Source: an uncultured Christensenellaceae bacterium (GTDB lineage Bacteria > Bacillota > Clostridia > Christensenellales > UBA3700). From it: a stretch of 64,000 nucleotides of DNA. The stretch covers positions 45,196-109,195 of the forward strand of contig CALWRI010000004.1 in assembly GCA_944383905.1 (NCBI GenBank), written 5' to 3'. Below the pieces are notes generated by a model, which saw only the letters and a program-made list of their open reading frames with translations, was not told the DNA's origin and made no database searches. Below, piece by piece: positions 22,719 through 31,815 of the stretch; position 1 is the stretch's first letter, and every line of letters begins with the position of its first letter. Both the position numbers and the translations under genes were made by a program.

Positions 22719-23384
22719 TCAATTCTCCTTCGGACGGTCGTCGGGATCCTTTTCTTCCTCCGCCGTCAAATCTTTACTTTCGTTTTTACCCACGAGTTTC
22801 AACGTGTTTTCCTGACCTTTTATCAGTCTCTTGATATTCGAATAATGCCTGACCACGACTATGAGCCATATCAACAGCGAGCAGACTATCACCGCTACGT
22901 TGTCGCGGCTGACGATGCAGCTGTACACGGTGATCGCGCTTATGCAGGTGATCGACCCGATAAACCCGTACTTTATGAAAAGAAGCATGAGAATGAGCGC
23001 GACGAGAACAATCGAGCCGACTATCGGATAGGCGACGATGAACACGCCGATCGACGTGGCGACTCCTTTGCCGCCCTTGAATTTGCTGTATATCGGGAAA
23101 ACGTGTCCGACGATCGTGACTATGCCGAGTATGAAAAGCCAATCGACGCTGCCGATCCAATACATTCCTATCACGGCGAAGATCACGCCTTTGGCGCAGT
23201 CGCAGATAAAAGTGAGAACGCCCCAGACCTTGCCGACGGAACGCAAGACGTTCATCGTGCCGGGATTGCCGCTGCCCTTTTTCGTTATGTCGGTACCTTT
23301 CAGTTTTGAAAATATTATCGCAAAGTTGACAGATCCGATAAGATATGCCGCAACGCACAACAGCGCCTTGCCCCACCATTCCAT
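22719..23384 (-). CDS. plsY: Glycerol-3-phosphate acyltransferase PlsY
   Basis: Membrane enzyme that transfers the acyl group from acyl-phosphate to glycerol-3-phosphate, the first step in phospholipid synthesis. The 221 residues have five or more helices and the PlsY motifs GSGNPGTMN and FKGGKGVAT. The start at ATG 23384 fits the family N-terminus; a longer in-frame reading to 23444 crosses the promoter. It has a hydrophilic charged tail of about 35 residues. It is the first gene of the operon with ychF and argS. Confidence 0.93.
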   Translation of the reverse strand: MEWWGKALLCVAAYLIGSVNFAIIFSKLKGTDITKKGSGNPGTMNVLRSVGKVWGVLTFICDCAKGVIFAVIGMYWIGSVDWLFILGIVTIVGHVFPIYSKFKGGKGVATSIGVFIVAYPIVGSIVLVALILMLLFIKYGFIGSITCISAITVYSCIVSRDNVAVIVCSLLIWLIVVVRHYSNIKRLIKGQENTLKLVGKNESKDLTAEEEKDPDDRPKEN

Positions 23385-23417
23385 TTTAAGCCAGATACCT
23401 CTGAAAAGTTTTTGGAT

Positions 23418-23446
23418 ATTATACCACACCGCGCTCAAAAACACAA
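23418..23446 (-). promoter_or_regulatory. Promoter of the plsY-ychF-argS operon
   Basis: On the minus strand TTGTGT (23446-23441), 17-base spacer, TATAAT (23423-23418), 34 bases before the plsY ATG. Confidence 0.7.
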
Positions 23447-23598
23447 CAACTGCGCGCCTCTTATTATGCGTACGCGCAAAAATTACAGTTTTTTACAAAA
23501 TCCGTCTTTTTGCTTCTTTTTTCGCCGTAAAGGACGTATAGACTACGTTTTTCATCCTTTTTGTTAATTAAATAACGTATGCGCACGCAAAAAAAGCC

Positions 23599-23628
23599 TT
23601 GACCTCACCTCTGAAATCTTTATATAAT
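23599..23628 (+). promoter_or_regulatory. Promoter of the lipoprotein gene at 23664
   Basis: TTGACC (23599-23604), 18-base spacer, TATAAT (23623-23628). Confidence 0.7.
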
Positions 23629-23632
23629 GAAT

Positions 23633-23652
23633 TTGACGGCTGAAGTCGTCAA
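23633..23652 (+). promoter_or_regulatory. Dyad TTGACG-N8-CGTCAA overlapping the ribosome binding site
   Basis: Perfect 6-bp arms, 8 of 10 matching when extended, between the start of transcription and the AAGGAGG site; its last two bases overlap the latter. It may be an operator, or an RNA hairpin that masks the ribosome binding site. Confidence 0.5.
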
Positions 23653-23663
23653 GGAGGAAAAAC

Positions 23664-24713
23664 ATGAAAAAAAGACTTCTTTTTGCTTTGGTCAGCGTCG
23701 TCCTTCTCTGCTCGATGATTTTCTTCATCGGCTGCGACGGCGAAACCGAGATATTCAATGAGGAAATAGATATCGACCACGACGATCTCGGCGTCGCTCC
23801 CGGCGAAGCCGCTCAACAAGGCATCGACAAGCCGGACGCTTCCAGGCTCAACGTCTCGAGCGCCGAACTTTCGGAAAACGCAGCGATAAAAGAAGCCGCG
23901 ACCTATCTGTTCAATATAGCCAACGACAATCTGTCAAAAGTCGATTACTATGCCAACTTCGCATACGGCAGCGGCGTCGCGACAGTCACCAACCTCAATA
24001 TGAGCGGTTCGATGCAGGTGCGCGAAGTCCGCATAAAAGACGGTGCCGCGATGTATATGGAATCGCTCGGCAGAGTCATCAACGGATACAAAACAAGTAC
24101 TCCCGACGAAAACGACAAAACGATCCTCAGCCTTTGTCGCGGACTTCTCGATTACGGCAACCGCAAGTATACGCCTGACGGAAAAACTTTCTACGTTCAG
24201 GAAGGAAAAAGCAAATGTCTGCTTGAAAACTCCGTCGACAATTTCTACACCGACACCCCGTACATAAATTGGGACAAGTGCAAAAAAGTTGAATCCATGA
24301 GCACTGCGGCGTTTATGAAAAAGGACTATTACAACAAGTCCTACGTCGAAACCACAAGCGCGAACATCATTTCCGAAAACATCGAAAGCGCGTCCATAGT
24401 TCACAATGACAAAGAGGGCTATTACGAAATCGTAATGGTGGTCGACATAACCACTGACGCTCTCAAACTTTCCACGGAATCCACGAGAAATTCTGCAAAC
24501 AGCAGCGACATCGTATACCGCTATCAGACGATCTCCTGCCAGATCTGGGATTGCGGGCTGTTCAGACTTTACGAGACCGACGACAGCTGGGCAGGTTCTC
24601 TGCTCGACATGCTCGACGGATACAGCACCAACGAATGGCACAAGTATTTCACTTACAACAAGGAAAACGCGCCTTCTTACCAAATCCCGACCGATGCCGG
24701 CTGGACGAAATAA
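23664..24713 (+). CDS. Lipoprotein of unknown function
   Basis: A 349-residue lipoprotein (lipobox IGC, Cys24). After an acidic linker (25-65), a mixed alpha/beta domain covers about 75-340. I recognise no family. The pattern of its first half, a short helix ending in Tyr or Trp followed by YYANFAYGSGVA and a strand with RIKDG, resembles residues 50-105 of the lipoprotein at 27914-28816, so the two may be distant paralogues. Strong AAGGAGG site, own promoter and terminator. Confidence 0.75.
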   Translation: MKKRLLFALVSVVLLCSMIFFIGCDGETEIFNEEIDIDHDDLGVAPGEAAQQGIDKPDASRLNVSSAELSENAAIKEAATYLFNIANDNLSKVDYYANFAYGSGVATVTNLNMSGSMQVREVRIKDGAAMYMESLGRVINGYKTSTPDENDKTILSLCRGLLDYGNRKYTPDGKTFYVQEGKSKCLLENSVDNFYTDTPYINWDKCKKVESMSTAAFMKKDYYNKSYVETTSANIISENIESASIVHNDKEGYYEIVMVVDITTDALKLSTESTRNSANSSDIVYRYQTISCQIWDCGLFRLYETDDSWAGSLLDMLDGYSTNEWHKYFTYNKENAPSYQIPTDAGWTK

Positions 24714-24746
24714 TCCGCAAAACAAACTGCGACAGACAAAAAATAG

Positions 24747-24773
24747 CGCCGCCTTAAATGGCGGCGTTTTTTT
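24747..24773 (+). terminator. Terminator after the lipoprotein gene
   Basis: Perfect 7-bp GC stem CGCCGCC / GGCGGCG with a 6-base loop and seven T. Confidence 0.92.
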
Positions 24774-24844
24774 GCGATAAAATCCGTATTCTCCGTCTCG
24801 AAACCTGCGCGGCGAGCAATAGTCGGAGAGAAAACCCTTTCTCC

Positions 24845-25726
24845 TCAGACCCCCGTACCGTCAAACAGCGGCACAAAAGAGTCGTCCGCGCTCTCCCCGT
24901 ATTGCACGAACGCGTTTTCAAAGGCGAGCTTTTCGGCATAGGCGACGACGGCTTTGTATTCTATCGGTTTGAGTCTCCTGTTTATTTCGGGATACTTCTC
25001 CGCTTCTCCGAAAGGTATATACTGACTCATCACGGACAGATAATCCTTTTTCCTGTCGAGGATACGCGCAAGCGTGTCGAGCACGCCTCTCGAGTTCCCG
25101 ACCGCGCCGGGCAACACGAGATGTCTTGCGAGTATGCCCTTTTTCATCAGTCCGTCCTTTCCCACGGTCGTCTCCCCGACCTGCCTTTTCATCTCTTTCA
25201 ACGCGACTTGGGCAACGACGGGATAATCGGGCGCATGAGAATATCTCTCCGCGAGCGCGCCGTCCGAATATTTGAAGTCGGGCATATAGATATCCACAAG
25301 TCCGTCCAGCGTTTTCAACGACTCCTCGCTCTCGTAACCGCCGCAGTTGAATATCACGGGCACGGACGGTCTGAACACCGTCAGAGCCTCTCTTATCTGC
25401 GGAATGAAGTGACTGCCCGTCACGAGATCGATATTGCAGGCACCCTTGTCCTGAAGCTCTCTGAATATGTCGGCAAGACGCGCGACGGAGATCTCTTTTC
25501 CCCGCCCTCTCGACAGCTCGTAATTCTGGCAATAAACACACTTTAACGAACACCCGGCAAAGAAAACCGCGCCGCTGCCGCGCTCGTCCGCAAGTATCGG
25601 TTCTTCCCAATAATGCAACGCCGCTCTGCCCAGCACGGGATCTTTTCCTACTCCGCAATATCCTTTTTTCGCGTTTCTGTCAACGCCGCATTTCCTCGGA
25701 CAAAGGCGGCATCCTTCTTCTTTCAT
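24845..25726 (-). CDS. Radical SAM Fe-S protein, PflX-like
   Basis: A 293-residue radical SAM protein homologous to pyruvate formate-lyase activating enzymes (COG1313-type, PflX). The radical SAM motif is CSLKCVYC. An N-terminal Cys block CRLCPRKCGVDR with KGYCGVG is typical of this group. Its natural substrate is unknown; no glycyl-radical enzyme gene is nearby. The ATG overlaps the TetR stop by four bases (ATGA), so the two are co-translated. Reading upstream of 25726 is not coding. Confidence 0.87.
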   Translation of the reverse strand: MKEEGCRLCPRKCGVDRNAKKGYCGVGKDPVLGRAALHYWEEPILADERGSGAVFFAGCSLKCVYCQNYELSRGRGKEISVARLADIFRELQDKGACNIDLVTGSHFIPQIREALTVFRPSVPVIFNCGGYESEESLKTLDGLVDIYMPDFKYSDGALAERYSHAPDYPVVAQVALKEMKRQVGETTVGKDGLMKKGILARHLVLPGAVGNSRGVLDTLARILDRKKDYLSVMSQYIPFGEAEKYPEINRRLKPIEYKAVVAYAEKLAFENAFVQYGESADDSFVPLFDGTGV

Positions 25727-26316
25727 CCTATCTCGAAATAGCGCGCAACGCCGTGCTTGATAAGCTCCGACAGCTCTCTTGCAAGTTCCTCGAGGCTCTC
25801 GCTGCGGTCCGACAAATACCAATCGCGGTAGCAATCCACTACTCCCGACACGATGAACGAAAGTACGATGTTTGCTTTGGGCGCGTTGCTTACGTTGAAG
25901 TTGTACGAATTGAACAGCTCCTTTTTGAGCATATCCTTTATCTTTCTCATGAAGTTGCCCGAGATCGTGCTCGAAAACAACAGCTTGTTGAACGTCTCGT
26001 TTTCACTGCCCGAAACGCCGTCGCTGATAGCGAGAAGCAACGGATACGGATCTGTCTTGATCTTGTTCATATCGAATTTGCCGAAGATCTTTTTGATGTC
26101 GTCGAGAAGCTCGTCCTCCACGTCTTCAAGCACGTTGTAGACGTCTGTGTAATGCAGATAAAATGTCTTGCGGTTCACGTCCGCTTTTTCCGCAAGGTCC
26201 TTGATGACGATATGGCTCATCTCCTGCGTGAGCACCATTTCTTTGAAGGCCTCTTTGATCGCCTGCCTCGACTTGCGGCTGCGCTTGTCGTTTTTGAATC
26301 TGTTGACGTGTTCCAT
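25723..26316 (-). CDS. TetR/AcrR-family regulator
   Basis: A 197-residue repressor-type protein. The helix-turn-helix is at about 30-62 (SHIVIKDLAEKADVNRKTFYLHY), typical of TetR, followed by a helical effector domain that ends in the DhaS-like C-terminal segment (SFIVSGVVDCYRDWYLS). It is co-transcribed with the PflX-like gene downstream and divergent from gdhA. A perfect ACACATATGTGT palindrome in the intergenic region is a possible binding site. The ligand is unknown. Confidence 0.88.
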   Translation of the reverse strand: MEHVNRFKNDKRSRKSRQAIKEAFKEMVLTQEMSHIVIKDLAEKADVNRKTFYLHYTDVYNVLEDVEDELLDDIKKIFGKFDMNKIKTDPYPLLLAISDGVSGSENETFNKLLFSSTISGNFMRKIKDMLKKELFNSYNFNVSNAPKANIVLSFIVSGVVDCYRDWYLSDRSESLEELARELSELIKHGVARYFEIG

Positions 26317-26346
26317 AGCAATACCTCCGTATTGTTTTCTAATTAC

Positions 26347-26375
26347 ATTTTAATATACAAACGGGGAATAATCAA
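26347..26375 (-). promoter_or_regulatory. Promoter of the tetR-pflX-like pair
   Basis: On the minus strand TTGATT (26375-26370), 17-base spacer, TAAAAT (26352-26347). Confidence 0.65.
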
Positions 26376-26411
26376 CAACTTTTCGCACAAATTGTAAAAT
26401 AATTTTTATTA

Positions 26412-26441
26412 TTGAAATCATACACATATGTGTGTTAAAAT
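26412..26441 (+). promoter_or_regulatory. Promoter of gdhA
   Basis: TTGAAA (26412-26417), 18-base spacer, TAAAAT (26436-26441), overlapping a TATAAT at 26441-26446. The 12-bp palindrome at 26422 lies in the spacer. Confidence 0.6.
26422..26433. promoter_or_regulatory. Palindrome ACACATATGTGT in the gdhA promoter
   Basis: Perfect 12-bp palindrome between the -35 and -10 boxes of gdhA, about 110 bases upstream of the divergent tetR start. A protein bound here would block gdhA. Confidence 0.55.
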
Positions 26442-26467
26442 ATAATCAGAAAAGAAAGGAGGTCATT

Positions 26468-27724
26468 ATGAGCAAGCAGTATAACCCTTACGACAACTTC
26501 TTGTCTGTTCTTGACAAAGCCGCAAAGGCTGTGGGTATGAAAGAAGAAGACTATGTGCTGATCAAGTACCCCGAAAGAGAACTCAAAGTTTCCGTACCTA
26601 TTAAAATGGATGACGGAAGCGTGCGGGTATTCGAAGGCTACCGCGTCCAGCACAGCACTTCCCGCGGTCCGTGCAAAGGCGGTATAAGATACCACCAGAG
26701 CGTGAACGAAGACGAAGTGAAAGCGCTCGCCGCATGGATGAGTTTCAAATGCGCGGTGGTCAACATTCCGTACGGCGGAGCGAAAGGCGGAATAAAAGTG
26801 GATCCTTCCACTCTTTCCCGCGCCGAGCTTGAAAGACTTACCCGCCGTTATACGGCGATGATACTCCCGATAATAGGTCCCGAAAAGGACATTCCCGCGC
26901 CCGACGTCGGCACGAACGCGCAGGTGATGGACTGGATCATGGATACTTATTCCATGATGAACGGATACACGATACCCGGCGTCGTTACGGGCAAAGACCT
27001 CGAAGTCGGAGGTTCTCTCGGCAGACCCGAAGCGACCGGGCGCGGAGTCATGATTATCACTATGGAAGTGCTTGACAAATACAAGCTCGCGCCTTCCGAA
27101 GTGAGCGTCGCCGTACAAGGTATGGGCAACGTCGGCAGCGTTGCGGCAAGACTCCTCTATGAAAAAGGCTGCAAAGTCGTTGCCGTATCCGACGTTTCGG
27201 GCGGTATACGCAACCCCGAAGGGCTTGATATTCCCGAGATCTGCGATTTCGTCAAACAGAGAAAACTGCTCAAAGATTACGACGCAAAAGGCGTCGAGCA
27301 CATAGACAACCATACTTTGCTGACGACAAAGTGCGACATTCTGATACCGGCAGCGCTCGAAAACCAGATAACGGGCGAAGTGGCAAAAGAACTCAACTGC
27401 CGTCTCGTCATCGAAGCGGCAAACGGTCCGACCACGGTAGAAGCCGACGCGGTGCTCGAGGAGCGCGGGATAGTTGTCCTGCCCGACATCCTGACCAATG
27501 CGGGCGGCGTAATCGTCTCATATTGCGAATGGGTACAGAATCTGCAATCCCTCACATGGGACGAAAACGACGTCAACGCGACTCTGTTCAAAGTCATGAC
27601 GAGAGCTCTGACCGACGTATATCACAAAGCCCGCGACTACAAGATAAGCTACCGCCTCGCGGCTTACGCGGTCGCAATAGAGAGACTTTGCACGGCAAAG
27701 AAAAAACGCGGCATATTCCCGTGA
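26468..27724 (+). CDS. gdhA: Glutamate dehydrogenase (Glu/Leu/Phe/Val dehydrogenase family)
   Basis: Interconverts glutamate and 2-oxoglutarate plus ammonia. The 418 residues contain the substrate-binding GPCKGGIRYH (Lys70) and the catalytic lysine in PYGGAKGGIKVDP (Lys106). The Rossmann domain begins VAVQGMGNVGSVAA. The length fits the hexameric, mostly NAD-linked type used by amino-acid-fermenting clostridia. AAGGAGG lies before ATG 26468. It is monocistronic and may be controlled through the palindrome in its promoter. Confidence 0.95.
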   Translation: MSKQYNPYDNFLSVLDKAAKAVGMKEEDYVLIKYPERELKVSVPIKMDDGSVRVFEGYRVQHSTSRGPCKGGIRYHQSVNEDEVKALAAWMSFKCAVVNIPYGGAKGGIKVDPSTLSRAELERLTRRYTAMILPIIGPEKDIPAPDVGTNAQVMDWIMDTYSMMNGYTIPGVVTGKDLEVGGSLGRPEATGRGVMIITMEVLDKYKLAPSEVSVAVQGMGNVGSVAARLLYEKGCKVVAVSDVSGGIRNPEGLDIPEICDFVKQRKLLKDYDAKGVEHIDNHTLLTTKCDILIPAALENQITGEVAKELNCRLVIEAANGPTTVEADAVLEERGIVVLPDILTNAGGVIVSYCEWVQNLQSLTWDENDVNATLFKVMTRALTDVYHKARDYKISYRLAAYAVAIERLCTAKKKRGIFP

Positions 27725-27860
27725 TCCCCTGTCGTTCAGGATGAGAAAACGCTTTTAAGCATACGGGGCAGCCTGATTTTCGAAAAGACGACTCTCATCC
27801 CGAAATCGGCTTGACGACCGTACGAAAACGTGCCCGAATACCGGATGTACGAAAAAAGAA

Positions 27861-27882
27861 AAACCCGATATGTATCGGGTTT
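27861..27882. terminator. Bidirectional terminator between gdhA and the lipoprotein
   Basis: Inverted repeat AAACCCGAT / ATCGGGTTT around a 4-base loop, with A-rich and T-rich flanks. It lies 136 bases after gdhA and 31 bases after the end of the convergent lipoprotein gene. I see nothing else in the gap. Confidence 0.85.
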
Positions 27883-27913
27883 TTTGCGTTTTTGTCTCTG
27901 TTTGCGTTTTATT

Positions 27914-28816
27914 TCAGGCAATGCCCGCAATATCCTGCGAAGTTATCTCCGCGTTGCCGTAACTGAAATAAGCAAGGCAGGTCTGTTCGCAACCGACACT
28001 GATAAAGAACGACGCGTGATTGCCGCTGTACTTTTCGTTGCGCTTCCAGATAAGCATCTTCATAACCCCGTCGATCTCCGCTATCGCAAAATCGATCGTC
28101 GTATCTTCGCAGGAAAAGCCCTCCTCTTTCGCGCCCGTATTCGCCAGGAATTCGTCGAGTGCCGCCCTGTGAACCGTCTTCATGATCTCCTCTCTGCAAT
28201 CTATAGTGATAGTGCAATAATAAATGCCGTCCGCAACGTACACGGTATCGTCGTGATCTTTCGAAAGATAATCTCTCGACGAAATATCGTAAGTCGTCAT
28301 GTGCTCTGTCAAAACGCGGTTTTCTTCCTGCACGTCTCCCGTAAACGGAGCGAATTTGCCCCAATCCGTGGTGGACAGCACGTTGTTTGCCTTGTCGTAA
28401 CTGATATGCTTTTTGCCTGCGACGTTTGTGAAATAGGCATTTTCGCCGTCAAAATAATACTTTTTCGTGCACGATCCCTTGTCAAAACGCGTACCGAATA
28501 TGATTTCCTGCGAATAGATCTCGTCGCCTTTTATCTTGCGTATGAGATGAGTGTTTCTCGTAGCGACGGCGCCGTCGTTTGCCGCGAACGAAAAGTATTC
28601 GTCCCTGACGTAATTTTCGTCATTGCACCAATTTTTGTATGCTTCCATGACGAGATCGTAGGCGCTCATTCCCTCCGCGACTTCAAGTCCTTCGTAATTT
28701 CCAAGGTTTTCGTCTTTTGCTTTGAGCTGCGTAAACTTGTTGCTGCATCCCGTAGCGAATACAAGCGAAAGAACGCAGACAGCAAGTATAATAACAACCG
28801 ATAATCTCTTTCTCAT
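27914..28816 (-). CDS. Lipoprotein of unknown function, possible paralogue of the one at 23664
   Basis: A 300-residue lipoprotein (lipobox ATGC, Cys24). The mature part is acidic with a cystatin-like alternation of one helix and several strands. The segment ending in YFSFAANDGAVA, followed by KIKGDEIYSQ, parallels YYANFAYGSGVA and RIKDGAAMYM in the lipoprotein at 23664-24713. There is no known family. It has GGAGAGG before the ATG, its own promoter and a bidirectional terminator. Confidence 0.73.
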   Translation of the reverse strand: MRKRLSVVIILAVCVLSLVFATGCSNKFTQLKAKDENLGNYEGLEVAEGMSAYDLVMEAYKNWCNDENYVRDEYFSFAANDGAVATRNTHLIRKIKGDEIYSQEIIFGTRFDKGSCTKKYYFDGENAYFTNVAGKKHISYDKANNVLSTTDWGKFAPFTGDVQEENRVLTEHMTTYDISSRDYLSKDHDDTVYVADGIYYCTITIDCREEIMKTVHRAALDEFLANTGAKEEGFSCEDTTIDFAIAEIDGVMKMLIWKRNEKYSGNHASFFISVGCEQTCLAYFSYGNAEITSQDIAGIA

Positions 28817-28845
28817 AACCTCTCCTTTGGCGTTTCGCCTTTTTT

Positions 28846-28875
28846 ATTTAATCATATCGCCTCGCATATTGTCAA
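28846..28875 (-). promoter_or_regulatory. Probable promoter of the lipoprotein gene at 27914
   Basis: On the minus strand TTGACA (28875-28870), 18-base spacer, TTAAAT (28851-28846). Confidence 0.6.
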
Positions 28876-28998
28876 CGATATGACAAAAGCGCCCCGATTT
28901 CGTTAAATTTGTGGCGCAACCTGAAGCGCTTGAAAAACGTGCCATTGACGATCCTCGCCCTTGTCGCCGACTCGCCTTTCCGCGACAGTCAAACAAGT

Positions 28999-29028
28999 CG
29001 GCGCCCGGAAAGAACTCTCCGAGCGCCG
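28999..29028 (-). terminator. Probable terminator of adhE
   Basis: GC-rich hairpin CGGCGC...GCGCCG with additional inner pairs 40 bases after the adhE stop. The following T run is weak. Confidence 0.45.
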
Positions 29029-29068
29029 CAAGAAGGGGTTATTATTAGGGAATTAATCCTTTTAATCC

Positions 29069-31669
29069 TTATTTTTTCTCACCGTAATAAGCGTTGAGAT
29101 ACATCTGCTTGATCTCGCTCATGAGCGGGTAACGCGGGTTCGCGCCCGTGCACTGGTCGTCGAATGCGTCTTCGACCATAGAGTCGAGCTTTTCGAGGAA
29201 GATTTTTTCGTCCACTCCCGCATCCTTGATCGTCATCGGCAGATTGATCTCCTTCATAAGTTCTCTGATCTTTTCGATGAGTTTTTCGACCTTTTCCTCA
29301 TCCGTCTTGCCCGTAAGTCCGACAAACGAAGCAACCTCGGCATATCTTCTGACGCAGTCGGGATATTTGTACTGCGGGAAGGTGCCCATCTTGGTCGGTG
29401 CTTTAGCGCAGTTGAAACGAATGACCTGCTCTATCATCAACGCGTTTGCGACGCCGTGCGGCAAGTGGTGATAAGATCCCAGCTTGTGAGCCATCGAGTG
29501 GCACACGCCGAGGAACGCGTTTGCGAAAGCCATACCCGCGAGTGTGGATGCGTTTGCCATCTCCTCTCTCGCCTCCGCGTCGTGTCCGCCGAGGCTGTAC
29601 GCCCTGGGCAGATAGTTGAATATCAGTTTTGCCGCCTTGAGCGCGAGGCCGTCGGTGTAGTCGGTCGCCATCATCGAAGCGATCGCCTCGAGCGCGTGAG
29701 TGAGTGCGTCGATACCCGAAGCGCTGGTCAGACCCTTGGGGATATTCATCATAAGGTCTGCGTCGACGATAGCCATATCGGGGAGCAACTCGTAGTCCGC
29801 GAGAGGATATTTCGTGCCCGTCTGCTCGTCGGTGATGACTGCGAACGGGGTCACTTCACTGCCCGTACCCGCGGTGGTCGGGATCGCGATGAAGTACGCC
29901 TTGTCGCCCATGTGCGGGAAGGTGTATACCCTCTTTCTTATATCCATAAATCTCATTGCGAGATCCTGGAAGTCGACTTCGGGATGCTCGTAAAGCGTCC
30001 ACATTATCTTGCCTGCGTCCATAGCGGAACCGCCGCCGATAGCGATTATCACATCGGGCTCGAAAGCCGTCATAGCCTTTGCGCCTTCTTTGGCGCACGC
30101 GAGCGTCGGGTCGGGAGCCACGTTGTAGAAAGTGGTATGAGTGATGCCCATCTCGTCGAGCCTGTCGGTTATCGCCTTGGTAAAGCCGCTCTTGTAAAGG
30201 AAGGTGTCGGTCACGACAAACGCCTTCTTCTTGTTCATAACGTATTTGAGTTCTCTGAGAGCGACGCCCAGGCAACCCTTTTTGAAATACACCTTTTCGG
30301 GTGCTCTGAACCACAACATATTCTCTCTCCTTTCCGCAATGGTCTTTATATTGATAAGATGTTTGACGCCGACGTTTTCGCTGACGCTGTTACCGCCCCA
30401 GCTGCCGCAACCCAAAGTGAGGGAGGGCGCCAGCTTGAAGTTGTAAAGGTCGCCGATACCGCCTTGCGAAGAAGGAGTGTTGATCAATATGCGGCAGGTT
30501 TTCATCGCACGCTCGAATTTGTCCATTTTATCTTTGCCCGTCTCGACGTTGACGTAAAGCACCGAAGTGTGCCCCATACCGCCGTCCGCGATCAGTTTGC
30601 TTGCCTTGGCGATCGCGTCGTCGAAATCTTCCGCCTTGTACATTGCGAGTACGGGGCTGAGCTTTTCGTGAGCGAATTCCTCCGAAAGCTCGACGCTCGT
30701 GACTTCACCGACGAGCACCTTGCTGCCTTCGGGAGCCTTGAAACCGCTCATTTCCGCTATCGTGCAGGCGGACTGACCGACTATCTTCGCGTTGAGCGCG
30801 CCGTTGATGAGGATCGTCTTTCTGACCTTCTCGGTCTCGTCGGGAGTGAGGAAATAAGCTCCGCAATTTGCCATTTCTTCCTTGAACTGCTTGTATACGT
30901 CTTTGAGCACGACGACGGATTGTTCCGAAGCGCAGATCATACCGTTGTCGAACGTCTTGGAATGTACGACGGACGCCGCCGCCATTCTCACGTCCGCACT
31001 GCTGTCGATGACTGCGGGAGTATTGCCAGCGCCGACGCCGACCGCCGGTTTGCCGGAGCTGTACGCCGCCTTCACCATGCCGGGACCTCCGGTCGCGAGT
31101 ATAAGGTCAGCCTCTTTCATTATCATTGCGGAAAGCGGAACGGTGGGTTCGTCTATCCATCCGATTATCTCTTCGGGAGCGCCCGCAGCGACTGCTGCCT
31201 CGAGGACTATCCTCGCCGCTTCGATCGTGCTCTTTTTGGCTCTGGGATGAGGGGAAATGATAAGTCCGTTTCTCGTCTTGAGCGCGAGAAGCGATTTGAA
31301 TATCGCGGTAGAGGTCGGGTTGGTCGTAGGAATGATCGCTGCCACGAGACCGACGGGCTCCGCGATCTTCGTGATGCCGAAACCTGGATCGTATTCGAGC
31401 ACGCCGCAAGTTCTGACGTCTTTGTAAGCGTTGTAGATATACTCCGAAGCGTAATGGTTTTTGATGACCTTGTCCTCCACCACGCCCATTCCGGTCTCCG
31501 CGACCGCCATCTTCGCAAGAGGGATTCTCGCCTTGTTTGCCGCCATTGCAGCCGCGAAGAAAATCTTGTCTACCTGTTCCTGCGTATACGTTGCGTACTT
31601 TGCCTGCGCCGCTTTGACGCGCGCAATTTTGTCAAGCAACGTAACCTCGTCGTTGACGATGTTTGCCAT
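29069..31669 (-). CDS. adhE: Bifunctional acetaldehyde-CoA/alcohol dehydrogenase
   Basis: Converts acetyl-CoA to ethanol in two NADH-consuming steps and re-oxidises NADH in fermentation. The 866 residues comprise an aldehyde dehydrogenase half (1-440; catalytic Cys246 in FDNGMICASEQ) and an iron-dependent alcohol dehydrogenase half (about 450-866; GGGSAMDAGK and the His-rich iron site SMAHKLGSYHHLPHG). Proteins of this type assemble into spirosomes. It has a consensus promoter with a Rex-like operator directly after the start of transcription, so induction at high NADH is expected. Confidence 0.97.
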   Translation of the reverse strand: MANIVNDEVTLLDKIARVKAAQAKYATYTQEQVDKIFFAAAMAANKARIPLAKMAVAETGMGVVEDKVIKNHYASEYIYNAYKDVRTCGVLEYDPGFGITKIAEPVGLVAAIIPTTNPTSTAIFKSLLALKTRNGLIISPHPRAKKSTIEAARIVLEAAVAAGAPEEIIGWIDEPTVPLSAMIMKEADLILATGGPGMVKAAYSSGKPAVGVGAGNTPAVIDSSADVRMAAASVVHSKTFDNGMICASEQSVVVLKDVYKQFKEEMANCGAYFLTPDETEKVRKTILINGALNAKIVGQSACTIAEMSGFKAPEGSKVLVGEVTSVELSEEFAHEKLSPVLAMYKAEDFDDAIAKASKLIADGGMGHTSVLYVNVETGKDKMDKFERAMKTCRILINTPSSQGGIGDLYNFKLAPSLTLGCGSWGGNSVSENVGVKHLINIKTIAERRENMLWFRAPEKVYFKKGCLGVALRELKYVMNKKKAFVVTDTFLYKSGFTKAITDRLDEMGITHTTFYNVAPDPTLACAKEGAKAMTAFEPDVIIAIGGGSAMDAGKIMWTLYEHPEVDFQDLAMRFMDIRKRVYTFPHMGDKAYFIAIPTTAGTGSEVTPFAVITDEQTGTKYPLADYELLPDMAIVDADLMMNIPKGLTSASGIDALTHALEAIASMMATDYTDGLALKAAKLIFNYLPRAYSLGGHDAEAREEMANASTLAGMAFANAFLGVCHSMAHKLGSYHHLPHGVANALMIEQVIRFNCAKAPTKMGTFPQYKYPDCVRRYAEVASFVGLTGKTDEEKVEKLIEKIRELMKEINLPMTIKDAGVDEKIFLEKLDSMVEDAFDDQCTGANPRYPLMSEIKQMYLNAYYGEKK

Positions 31670-31815
31670 AACAAATAACTCCTTTATGAAAAAAAATTTG
31701 TATCGGATCTATTATACGCAAAACGTCGTAATAACTTACCTGCCGTCGCTCTCCCCGTCCGCAATCTCTGACTGCGCCCCGCGAAAAGCCGCAAAACGTG
31801 ATGCGTTTCAACGAT

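Noticed and set aside
29456..31678. Rightward 740-codon frame opposite adhE
   Set aside because: Antisense shadow of a strongly conserved gene. Similar long shadows lie opposite glgP, glgA, glgB and argS and arise from the G+C-rich codon pattern.
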